NCBI GenBank assembly: GCA_019022495.1
Contig: JAFEKR010000032.1
Location: forward strand, 310,001 to 374,000
Length of the DNA: 64,000 bases
Source: Epichloe hybrida
Lineage: Eukaryota; Ascomycota; Sordariomycetes; Hypocreales; Clavicipitaceae
Direction: 5' to 3'
Below, piece after piece: positions 36,850 to 47,118 of this stretch. The notes below the pieces were generated by a model. The model saw only the letters and a program-made list of their open reading frames with translations, made no database searches and was not told the origin of the DNA. The position numbers and the translations under genes were made by a program. Within the stretch, counting starts at the first letter, position 1, and the number at the start of each line of letters is the position of its first letter.

Positions 36850-39800
36850 GATATAGCTAGACTATTAGGGACCTCTAGTTAATTTAAAGTCATTAGTAAG
36901 AGCAATAGCTATAATAATGCTATAGAAGGTATTAAAGCTAGAGATAGTAATAAATACCTTAATAAAGGAAAAACCCTTATTTACACTAATCTATACCCTT
37001 ATATCTCCATAAGACTTTAATAATATATTATAGAAGAACTACTTTAGTAAATAGGAAGTTCCAAGTATAAAGAGATAATAATACCTAAGGAAATTAGTCT
37101 TTATATCCTTATAAAGACTAAATAATATAGGGAATAAGGGTTATTTAGAAAAACACTATTCTCTAAATTTAGTAATAATTTCTATGGTTAGTTAAGGGAT
37201 AAGTTTATAGAAGGGAGAGACCTTTCCTAGAATAGACTTTAAGACTATCTCCTTTATAATAAAGTGTATATAACTATTAGAAGAGGCACTAAGATAGTAA
37301 ATAACCTTAAAGAAGTAGTAAACTAAGAAGAATTCTAATTTTAAACTCTTAAAGAAATTAAAGAGGCTAGGAAGAAGTATATAGGCTTCTAAAAGAACCT
37401 ATAGAATAAAGAGTTTTTCTATAATTTACTAGATAATAGTAATATTAGAACCTAATAACCTACCCCTTTACCTTACCTATTAGTATAATTACTATTAAAA
37501 GAATTAATAAGCTAGACTCCTTTAGGAAGGCTAAGTTAATCTCCTCTAGGAAGGCTAAGCTAATCTCCTCTAGGAAGGTTAATTAACTAGGAGTTAAGAC
37601 TACCTAAGGATACTATTTATAAGCATCTATAGGTAACTCCCTTACCTATACCTTTACCTAGGATAAGTTAGTAATATTACCCTAGTAATACTACTAATAA
37701 TACCCCTAAGTAAGAGAGTTACTAATAGAGGTAACCTTTACTACCTAGGGCTAGTAGTGCCCTTATTAGTATAGCTTAGAGAGCTATACTTCCTCCTTCC
37801 TAATATAAGGAAGAGAAAGGTTAGAGGGAATAATAAGCCCTAAGAGTACTACTTATAAAGCTACCCTCTTACTTCCTAAAGACCTTACTATCCCTTCTAT
37901 AAATATAAAGGGAAGTATCTAAAGGACCCCTATAGACTTAAAGACCTTTACTAAAGCAGATTATAGACTTATTAAAGGTATACCCTAAAGAATAACTTTA
38001 TAACACTAATAACTATAATATTCTTAAATTAAAGCTTTAAATATTCTATAGAAAGTATAAATTACTTAATATCTAACTTAAATAAGCTAGTTATACCTTT
38101 AAGATTATACTTAAAGGTAAAGCTTTATAATACTATATAAACTACCTCTTTAAACCTAGTTAACTATAAGACCTCCCTACGCTTATTAGCTATATAAGGA
38201 AATAATTTAAGACTAAAGATATATAGTAAAGATATCTCCTAGAATAGAATAATTCTACCCTATAAGGAATAATAAAAGATAACCTAAGTAAATTAATAAT
38301 TAATTACTTTAATAATCTTATAGAAAGGCTAGCTATCTTATAATAGGTAGTACCTAAGGTAAGCTAAAGTAAAAGGGTACTTTAGAATTAACTTATAATA
38401 GCTTATAATAATATTCTAGAATGTAAAGGAGTTATTATAGACTTACTAAAGGGACTATAAGAATTCTATAAATAGATTAGGATAATATTCTAACTAGTAA
38501 AGAAAGAGAAAAAGAACTACTACTAGTTCCTAACTAAAACTATAACCCTAGAGTAATTCTAGACTAACTAAAAATATAATAGGAAAGGAAAAGAGACTTA
38601 ATACCCTTTAAAACCATAAGGAAAAGGAGAAAATCCTTATATAAAGAAATACTATATATATAGTAAGGAAGAATACTAGTTATTAAAGCACCTAGAAGAG
38701 AACTATAAGAAGGTATATTAATGCTTTAAGAACCACTACCTTATAGATCTAACTAATAACTTATATAATTTATTCCTTATATAGTACAAAGGGGAACACA
38801 AACCTTAATCCCTTATTAATAATAAAATCGCTTAGTATATAAAGAGTATTAGATTTAATAATAGCCCTAATAATATAAATAGGCTAGTACCTATAAGCTT
38901 CTTTAATTATAGAACGTAACTTAATAGCAAAAGAATAATTTAATTCCTAATAAGTTAAGCAGCTTATTATAGTCTAAGTAAAGAAAACCCCTTCTAGTAA
39001 GAACTCTTAAGCAAAGCCCTAATAATATTTATGCTAGAAGATTGCTATTCTTATATAATGTTTTAAGGGATTATGCCTAATATAGGAGCTGTAAAGTTCT
39101 CTATAGTAAGGTATCCTTCATTCCTTACTTTATAATATTAAATACCTAAACTATAGCTTAATGAATTAACGGCAAAAAAGGCATTAGTTAGATTTGGTAT
39201 AGGAGAACTAATTATTACGCTTAGAGCGGCTAATATACCTATACCTTTTAGAGATATTCTCTTTTAGGTTATACTAATAAACACTCTATTTCTCTTATCC
39301 CTTAATAATATAGACTATCTAAAGATTAATTTTAATATCTCTAAGAATATACTATAATAGGGAAATATTAAAGTCCCTATTATACATAAATAGGGGTATG
39401 CCTAGATACTACTAATATAGAAAAAGGAAGTAGTTGCTTAGAGCTACCTTATAGAAGGTAAGCTATAGTGATTATATTACCGCTTTAAGTATTTATTAAT
39501 CTAATGTTTATATAAGGTTCTTTGTAAATTAGGGCATAATATTAATATTAAAGCTATTAGGGAGCTAATAAGACTTTACTACTAATGCTAGATATATATA
39601 GATAGCCTTAATTACTTTAAATTTACCCTTAAGAATAAGTATAGCTTTAACTATAAAGTAATAGTAGAATTATTTTCACCTTAATAGTAACTACCTTATA
39701 CTCTATGCTATAGATATAGCTATAGCGTTTAATATAGTGAAATTCCTTAAAGATATCTTTATAAAAATAACCTAGGAAGCCCTCTAGATATGCTAGATTA

Positions 39801-42182
39801 ATACTTATCTAGGCCCTCTAGATTTTATTACTATAGACACTAGAATAAACTTCTATAGTAACGAATTTAGATAATTCATAGCTTTAATGTTAATTTTAAT
39901 TAAGGAAGTCCCTATTAAGGCACACTATAGTATTAGGAAGGTTAAAAGATATTATAGGCTACTCTAAAGGGCTTATAATATAATTAGGCGTAAATATCCT
40001 ATAATACCTAAACCTGCTGCCTTATAAATAGTAATTAAGGCCCTAAATAATACCATAGGCCCTAATAGCCTTATCCTAATACTCCTTATCTTTAAAGCTT
40101 ACCTATATATAATAAATAAATCCCTACTATTACCTAATATTACATAGCGTATAATTATAGTGTAAAAGGCTACTAAAGAGATTAAGAGACTTTACGCTAT
40201 TAGGAAGGTTAATAAGGCCCTTGCTAAACATAATAGCCTAGATACCTTAAAAACCCTTAACCTACCACTTAGATTAAAGGTTTAAGTCTAGTAAGAAGGT
40301 AAGGGATAGGCAGGCCTATATAAGCTACTAGTAATAACTAGAGAGAGCTATACACTTAATATACCTAGGGGCCTAAAGACCTTTAGGTTAACCTTTATTA
40401 AGCCCTACTATAATAATCCTAGTGTAAAGAAGATAGCAAAGCCTAGTAGAGAGGAAAAGGAGGAAGGGTAAGAGGCCTAAGATAAGAATATAGTACTAGT
40501 AATACTACTAAAGCATAGGCATAGAAGACCCTAAAAGAACCCTCCTATAATGCCTTAAGAGACTAATACCTTCCTATTAGTAAAAGAATATAGTAACTTA
40601 GCCCTTACTATTAAGCTATGTAAGGAAGGAGTTATTAGGACCCTAGGTAAACCTTTTAAATGGTTAATAAAAGTAGAAATTAATGCCCTAATTAAGTAAG
40701 GTATGTTTAAATTTATTATATTTAATAAGGAGAAGTATAGTAGGATTTAAATCTTTAATTCCCGAATTATTAATAAAATTAAAGGTAAGATAATAGAACC
40801 TTATAAAAAGTCGCGCCTTATAATCTAAGGATGTAAGAATAAAGGGAAACAGGCTATTCTTACATAGGCCCTAATAATTCAATGAGCGAGCTAATGTCTT
40901 ATCCTTGTAATAGCCCTATTAGCGAGATTAAGGAAATTCCTTATCTAGCTATGTAATATCTATTAGGTATATATATAGGCTTATATATTCCTAGAGCGGC
41001 TAATCCTAGCGTGCTTGCTAATTTAGATATAGTATCTTTACCTACCTAGCATGATTTTTAGGGTTATAAAGCCCCTCTATAGACTCATAGAGGCTAGAAC
41101 ATATTAGTAGGTTATATATTATAAGTATTATAGAGAGAACCTCTAGATAGAAACCTTTATATATAATTCTTACTTGCTTATAACTATAAAGGAAAGCCCT
41201 AACTTTGTATGTATTAGAATATAGACTAATAATACCCTTAGCCTATTAGATAAGAAGTTCTCTAAGAAGGAAGAGACTTAATAGGTTACTATAGGTTTTA
41301 ACGCAAAGCTAAAGCAATTCCTAACCTAGGATAATCCCCTTATATTTAATAGAGGTATTATTATGCTAGAGAATAATACTATTAAGATATAGTAAAAGGG
41401 ATAAAGTAATAAGTTAGAATTAGTTATAATAATTAATTTAAAGCATAAATACATTAAGCAAAGGGCCTAAGGCGCTTATATCGCCTTAATATGCTAACTA
41501 GAGGCTTGCTTTAATCTATCTATTGCTATATAGCACTAAGACCTAACCCTAGAGGATATAAAAGCCCTTAATTACTACCTAAAGTAGTAGATAGATTACC
41601 TAGAAAAAGGCCTAATGTTTATCCTAATTAACCTTAAGAAGGCAAAGCTCTTTGCCTTTATAAATAGATTATTTACTAATAACTAGGACCTATCCTTATA
41701 ACTAGGATATGTACTTATCCTAGCTAATAAAGACTACACTAATAGTAAGTTTATAATTAAAGGTAATATTATGCACTTTAGCTTAATAAAGAGTAAGAGA
41801 GTTATATAAAGCATACTTACCTTAGAAGTTTATAGCATAGTAGCTAGTGTTAATATAGCTTATATAATTACTATAACCCTAAACCTAGTTACTAACTAAC
41901 TAAAGCTCCTAAAAATCCTAGTTATTATATATATAGATTTATACTCCTTGTATAAGTGCCTTATTAAGCTTAGTATAATAAAAGAGAAATACCTAATAAT
42001 TAATATTATAGCTCTTTAATAATTATATAAACGCTAAGAACTCTATAAGATCTAATAGATTAATAGAGAGGATAACCTAGCTAATACCTTTATAAAGGCA
42101 TTACCTAATAAGGCCCTTAAAGGCTTTATCTTAACTAACTAGATAACTATATAGATAAAGAGATAGGTTACCTACATATAAC
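36850..42182 (+). pseudogene. RIP-degraded gag-pol of element A2
   Basis: It is the same order and spacing as A1, about 6.5 kb further right: knuckle near 38640, integrase near 39580-40150, RT near 40740-41280, and RNase H ending near 42180. Differences from A1 are almost all C/T or G/A. No frame is open over any domain. Confidence 0.8.
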
Positions 42183-42638
42183 ACACATGTGGTAAGAGGA
42201 AAGGTAATTCTCTAGGAGGGTAGCTATAGGGATAAGATAGCGATATATAGGGGATTTACGCCCCTATAGTTAATATCCCTAGTAGCTATAGCTACACTAG
42301 CCTACTAGGCCCTCCTAGTAGACTATAGAAATTAATAGTAGTATATAAGAGAATAAAGGTATTACTAAGGAGGAGGAAGATATTATATATACGCTATAGT
42401 GTAGGATATATGCTATTTTAAGGAAAAGAAAGGATTTAGAAGGACTTACTTATCCTTATATAGGCTTATAGGCTAAGTAAGATTATTATTTCCCTTTTAT
42501 TAGTAACTATATACCTAGATAGGCTATAAGTTCTTTTCCTTATATCCCTTATTAATTATATCTATAATTTATCTTTCCTTTTTATTTCTATAATTAATAT
42601 TACGCGTTAATAATTATATTAAAAGAGAGAAGTTCTAG

Positions 42639-42949
42639 TATTAGAATAAAGGTAATATTAATTACGCATTATAGCCGTAATTACCTAGTAAAAGCTTAGG
42701 CTACGCGCATGCCTTACACGTGACCTATAACCTAGCATGTTAATTAGCTAGGAAATATAGGGACACAAACACATATCCCCTTTTCCCTTTATGTATTATA
42801 ACTTCTAGCTTTTAACCTCTCTTTTCCTATAACTTAATCAATTAATCATACTAATAAATAACATAGCCTAGAATAGATAATCAATGACAATACTATTCTT
42901 CGGGCTTATGACTGTAACATATTGAATTCAATACCCTGTGAATCTAATA
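42639..42949 (+). repeat. A2 3' LTR
   Basis: It is 311 bases long, begins TATTAGAATAAAGG (mutated TGTTGGAACAAAGG) and ends GAATCTAATA, followed by the GTACT target duplication. Confidence 0.92.
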
Positions 42950-42954
42950 GTACT

Positions 42955-44585
42955 ACTATTAAGTATTACTTATAATTATCCTTAGGTATAAAAAACCTCT
43001 AAAGATAGTTTTGTAGTAGTAAAGGTAGTATTACCCTTTAGCTTGCTTTCCTTTGCTTTCTTTATAGTGTGTTCCTTAAGCTATATGTTATAGGCCTTTT
43101 TAATATTATTAGGTTATTAATTTATTACCTCTTTTACCTTTTTTAATTAATCTTCCTTAATAGTCTAATTCTTAGGTAAGTAAAGTATTTAATAGTTCTT
43201 CTAAGAGTTCTTTAACTTCTTAGCCTTATACTTATTATAATAAATATAAAGTAGCTTCTTATCTCCCTTATTAAAATCTTCTTTAGTCTAACTATTAAGA
43301 GTTAGCTTTACTCTAAATAATTCTCTAGATTTACTTTAAGACCTTCCCTAGGCTTTAATTAGATACCTAATCCTTATAATTATAGAGTAGAAATAAAGGG
43401 TTTTACCCTTAATCTTAGCGGTAAAGATTAGTGAATTAATTTAAGCTAAAATTAAAGGGAATCAGGTGCTAATAGCATTATTAATTATCTTAATTAGAGA
43501 GTTACCTTTTATAATTAAGTAATTTACTTAAAAGCATTAGTTATAGCTAATTAACGCGTTAGTAAGCTATTTATTAATATTAACCTTTAATAGGCTTTAC
43601 TTAATAACTTTATTAAAATTAACCTTAGTATAATGCCTAATTATTCTATTTAAGGGCATTATATTCCTTATAAGCTCTCTAAGCTTCTTATAAAGTAAGA
43701 TATACTATAGGATTATTTACTTATACTTATTTCTAAGTATTATAATAAACTAATTATAGTATTCTCTTATAGTCTTTAATAAACTTTAATACTAACTATT
43801 AAACACTTAATATTATATAGGATTATTTACTTATACTTATTTCTAAGTATTATAATAAACTAATTATAGTATTCTCTTATAGTCTTTAATAAACTTTAAT
43901 ACTAACTATTAAACACTTAATATTATCTATTAAGAACTATATACTAAGCGCTATCTTTAGTATTATCTAGTTATTAAGGGTATTTAAAGTATCCCTCTTT
44001 AGTTAAGTTAATAATAGGAGTAATACTTATAGGAGAGGAGCTTTCTTAAGGCTACTACTAATTACTTATAACTCTAGAAGTTAACGTTCTTAAGCGTGTT
44101 TAAGGCCCTTTAGTCTAGTTTTCTAGTAAAGTAATTAAAGCTATAATTACTACTCTTTATGCTACTAGAGTCCCTTTTCCTATTAGAATTAGTAGCTTAG
44201 GTAAGCAGTTAAGAGTTATTATTAAATTAGGATTAATAAAGACCTATATCCTATCTTTAATAGCTCTTACCTTTATTATCTTAAACTATAGGTCCTAATA
44301 ATAGGGTTCCTATAGCTTAACTACTAGCTTATAGCCTCTTATAGTATTAGTTTCCTTAGATATCTTAATAATATCCTATATTATTATAATTTATTAAACT
44401 TTAACCTATATAGATCTTCCTTACTACTAGGGGTTGCCTAATTATAATATTAATAATTATAATTAAACCTTATCCTCTTACTAGAATGTACTAAATTTAA
44501 TAATTAATTAATTAGAATTAACTTAATAAAGGTATTAATTAGAAAGAAAGGTCTTTATATTATAAACACTAAGTAATTACTACTA
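42955..44585 (-). pseudogene. RIP-degraded 5' (gag) part of element O
   Basis: This is the continuation of O after the A2 insertion and adjoins the right (5') LTR. No domain can be recognised with confidence on the minus strand. From its position between the 5' LTR and the pol half it should be leader plus gag. It contains an exact 110-base tandem duplication at 43706-43925. Confidence 0.6.
43706..43925. repeat. Exact 110-base tandem duplication
   Basis: Bases 43706-43815 are repeated without a difference at 43816-43925, inside element O. Both copies carry the same RIP-type composition, so the duplication is younger than the mutation or is an assembly artefact. Confidence 0.9.
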
Positions 44586-44818
44586 TATTAAACTAAGTAG
44601 CTAGGATTAGAAATAAGGGTATAGATTAAGTTACCTAACCTTATAAGAGGGTGCGGACTATGGTTTAAATAACTAAGTACTTATACTATAGGGTATGTAA
44701 TCTGCCTATATAAACTATACTATATATTTACTAAAGGTCCGGAAAAGTAACTAGACAGGTGGGTCCTAGTGTCCAAGATGCCTGCATGCGGTTGAACGCT
44801 TGCGGCGGGATTCCAACA
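44586..44818 (-). repeat. Right LTR of element O (its 5' LTR)
   Basis: It is 233 bases long. Its right end is almost unmutated (CCTGCATGCGGTTGAACGC, GGCGGGATTCCAACA) while its left end is strongly changed (TATTAAACTAAGTAG). It is followed by the target duplication GTTTT. Confidence 0.93.
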
Positions 44819-45028
44819 GTTTTCAAGGTTTTCAATGACGCAATGACGCGCACTTGGCCAGGCTTTACCCGACTTTTCGACTTCAAGATGCAGCTCGCCA
44901 ATCCCTCAAGACTGATCCATCATAATATCAGGGGTCACGTTTGGAACAAGGTTTGTCTGCATCTTCAGACAAAACAAGTCGGATCCACCTGCTGGCCCAA
45001 CCCGGCCAGTGGCCAAGGAAGGCCACAA

Positions 45029-46132
45029 ATGTCTACTCCGAGAGCAACACCACGGCTTCGGCGCAGTGCCAGACATGTCAAGGAAGAGGCTGTCATCAAA
45101 ATCGAGGCGGCCGACGATGAGCAACGACCAATTTCCAAGTCGGTGAAGCGATCTAGTTCATCGGGAGCAGCGGATAGCCTCGTGCCCAAGAAGGTCAAGC
45201 TTGAGCCGCTTTCCGCTGCTCGGCAGCTGTCAGGCACCAGTCCCCGGAAACGCGTCAAAGTCAAGGATGAAGTTAGTGGCAAGGCAGACGCTCTCAGGGA
45301 TCGAAAACTCAAATCATTTTCCGCCTTCTCCAAGACTTCCCCGTTTCCGGATTTCTTGCGCCCGACAGCGGACGAGTGCAAGATGGCGCACAATATCCTC
45401 GCCCGAGTTCATGGTCAGCGAGATCGGCCCGAGGCTGTTATCGCACCCACGACCTCGGCTGGCTGCGGGAACTCGCCCTCAGTCCTGGATGCTCTCGTTC
45501 GCACGATTCTGTCACAAAACACGAGCAACAAGAATAGCACGCGTGCCAAGTTGAGCATGGACAAGGAGTACGGGGGCAGTGATAAGTGGGAAGATATTGC
45601 CAACGGTGGTCAGGCCAGACTGGAAAAGTCGATACAGTCAGGAGGCCTTGCTGCCACAAAGAGCAAGGTCATCATGAACATTTTGAGCCAAACCATGGAC
45701 AAGTACGGTGTGTTTTCTCTCGACCATCTGTTTGAAGCATCGGACGAAGATGCCATGAAAGAGATGATATCTTTCCAGGGCGTGGGGCCCAAAACAGCAA
45801 GCTGCGTGCTGCTGTTTTGCTTGCAGCGTCCCAGTTTCGCAGTCGACACCCATGTCCATCGCATCACCGGCCTTCTTGGTTGGCGCCCGACACCAGCTGG
45901 TCGCGAGGACACACAGGCTCATCTGGACGCGGTGGTGCCGGACGAGGAAAAGTATCCGTTGCACGTGCTTTTAGTGACGCACGGAAGACAATGTGACGAA
46001 TGCAAAGCCGGCGGCAGGCCTGCCGGGAACTGCGAATTACGCAAGGCGTTTGAAGGCGGGCGTTTTACCGGTGTGCAGAAAGAAGACTTCAAGGTTGAAG
46101 ATGCAGATGCCGTCAAGAAGGAAGTCGAATAG
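45029..46132 (+). CDS. HhH-GPD base-excision DNA glycosylase (endonuclease III-like)
   Basis: This is a nuclear DNA repair glycosylase that removes damaged bases, 367 residues in one exon. The open frame runs upstream into the LTR, but the ATG at 45029 (MSTPRATPRLRRSARHVKEE) gives a normal basic, Lys-rich start with possible nuclear signals (KKVKLEP, RKRVKVKDE). The HhH-GPD core spans about residues 145-330: LSQNTSNKNSTRAK, the hairpin FQGVGPKTASCVLLF with the catalytic-type Lys, and VDTHVHRI with the conserved Asp. The C-terminal Cys pattern (C-x2-C-x9-C) does not match the C-x6-C-x2-C-x5-C iron-sulfur cluster of endonuclease III, so the cluster is probably absent. Exact substrate is unknown. 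Its upstream region is cut by the transposon nest 205-210 bases before the ATG. Confidence 0.9.
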   Translation: MSTPRATPRLRRSARHVKEEAVIKIEAADDEQRPISKSVKRSSSSGAADSLVPKKVKLEPLSAARQLSGTSPRKRVKVKDEVSGKADALRDRKLKSFSAFSKTSPFPDFLRPTADECKMAHNILARVHGQRDRPEAVIAPTTSAGCGNSPSVLDALVRTILSQNTSNKNSTRAKLSMDKEYGGSDKWEDIANGGQARLEKSIQSGGLAATKSKVIMNILSQTMDKYGVFSLDHLFEASDEDAMKEMISFQGVGPKTASCVLLFCLQRPSFAVDTHVHRITGLLGWRPTPAGREDTQAHLDAVVPDEEKYPLHVLLVTHGRQCDECKAGGRPAGNCELRKAFEGGRFTGVQKEDFKVEDADAVKKEVE

Positions 46133-47118
46133 CATGCCGTATCAGTGTACGCCACTGTACGCCACTGTATGCTGTGTCCCTGAGATTGTGATGGCGCCAG
46201 AGATTAAGAAAAATCCTTTCAGCAACCACCCCTAGCTACGATGTCTTGCTTGATGCTGACCTTTACTCTGTTATATCAACCCAGGGAGCTACAGGGAAAA
46301 GAAATTACTCTCTTATACGAACCCAGGGAGCTACAGGGAAGAACATTCACTCTGTTATATCAAACCAGGGAGCTACAGGGAAAAAAAAAATACTCTGTTA
46401 TACGAACCCAGGGAGCTACAGGGAAAAGCATTCACTCTGTTATATCAACCCAGGAAGCTACAGGGAAACAAAAAAATTTACTCTCTTATATCAACCCTGG
46501 GAGCCACATGGAGCCACATGGAGCCACAGGGGGGGGGGGGGCATGCTCCGTGACATAATTGTGCAGAATTCTGCTGCTGTCAGCTCGATGCGACTGAATG
46601 CAATGCGGTGCGACGCTTTTGCTCCGTGCCATGCACTCTGCAGTCACACAACCCCGGGCTTCGTCTGCGACTTCACTCTCAACATGTTCCAATGTCGGGA
46701 ACATACAGCTTCCCGTTGCGGGGCTGTCGACTATCGCGGAATAAACCACATTTCTCGTTGAAATTTGGAAAAGATAAGACCTCGCAAAGCCACTCAACCC
46801 ACAACCCCCCTTGACTAAATACACCAAATACGAAGTTTTCTATTGATACGCGGATGTTGTTTACACGCAAGCCCATGTAGTGACCGCAGCAAGGCCTTTA
46901 TTGTTTCCAAACAGATACGCATTACGCACCAGATATCATGGATGTATTCTTTTTTCCAGCTTGGTGCTTGCTACTTAAGATGGCCTGCCCCGTTCATCTC
47001 TGGCTTACTCTCCCGACATTCCCGACAACTCCTCTGCCTGATGCTAATAGGCAGGTAATATATAGACAAAGCTCACGCGAGCATTTCCTGCACAGAAACC
47101 TCTGGCTGTGGGCTCATC
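46133..47118. other. Intergenic region between glycosylase and P450
   Basis: It contains the minisatellite described separately, a run of G at 46531-46541 and the P450 promoter. The long frames across it (46241-46761) come from the repeat and change frame with each unit. No gene is supported. Confidence 0.6.
46262..46541. repeat. Minisatellite, about six units of 45-52 bases, ending in a G run
   Basis: Each unit has the core CTCTGTTATATCAACCCAGG, then GAGCTACAGGGAAAA and a variable A-rich spacer. Units vary in length through the A run. The array ends in three copies of GGAGCCACAT and a G11 run. Confidence 0.85.

Larger units (their letters stand above)
16161..42949 (+). mobile_element. Element A2: Ty1/copia retrotransposon inside O
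   Basis: Its 5' LTR is split by A1 into 16161-16438 and 36416-36448 (311 bases in sum). Its 3' LTR is 42639-42949 (311 bases). The target duplication is GTACT (16156-16160 and 42950-42954). The internal part 36449-42638 is 6190 bases. Domain order along the plus strand is gag with a zinc-knuckle remnant, integrase, RT and RNase H, as in Ty1/copia. All frames are broken. Its reading direction is opposite to its host O. Confidence 0.93.
11899..44818 (-). mobile_element. Element O: outermost Ty1/copia retrotransposon, host of the whole nest
   Basis: The two LTRs (11899-12131 and 44586-44818) are both exactly 233 bases, start TGTTGGA, end TCCAACA in their less mutated copies, and are flanked by the perfect 5-base duplication GTTTT (11894-11898 and 44819-44823). 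It reads on the minus strand: a polypurine tract AGGGGGATA abuts the left LTR on the minus strand, the degraded RT motif FFYVNN (from FYVDD) is at about 13818-13835, and the RNase H tail is near 12290-12370. Its own internal DNA, after subtracting nested elements, is about 5.1 kb. Every frame is closed by stops and the composition is strongly RIP-like. It is the oldest insertion of the stack and splits two host genes' intergenic space. Confidence 0.93.

Noticed and set aside
11899..44818. Mitochondrial or bacterial insert, or centromere, as cause of AT richness
   Set aside because: Paired LTRs, target duplications and the specific loss of CA/TG explain the composition; centromere function cannot be judged from sequence.
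44759..45028. 90-residue upstream extension of the glycosylase frame
   Set aside because: It starts inside the O LTR and reads through unique DNA without the composition of the rest; the ATG at 45029 gives a normal start.
46241..46761. Overlapping frames of 105 and 171 residues
   Set aside because: They arise from the minisatellite, with the same words read in different frames.
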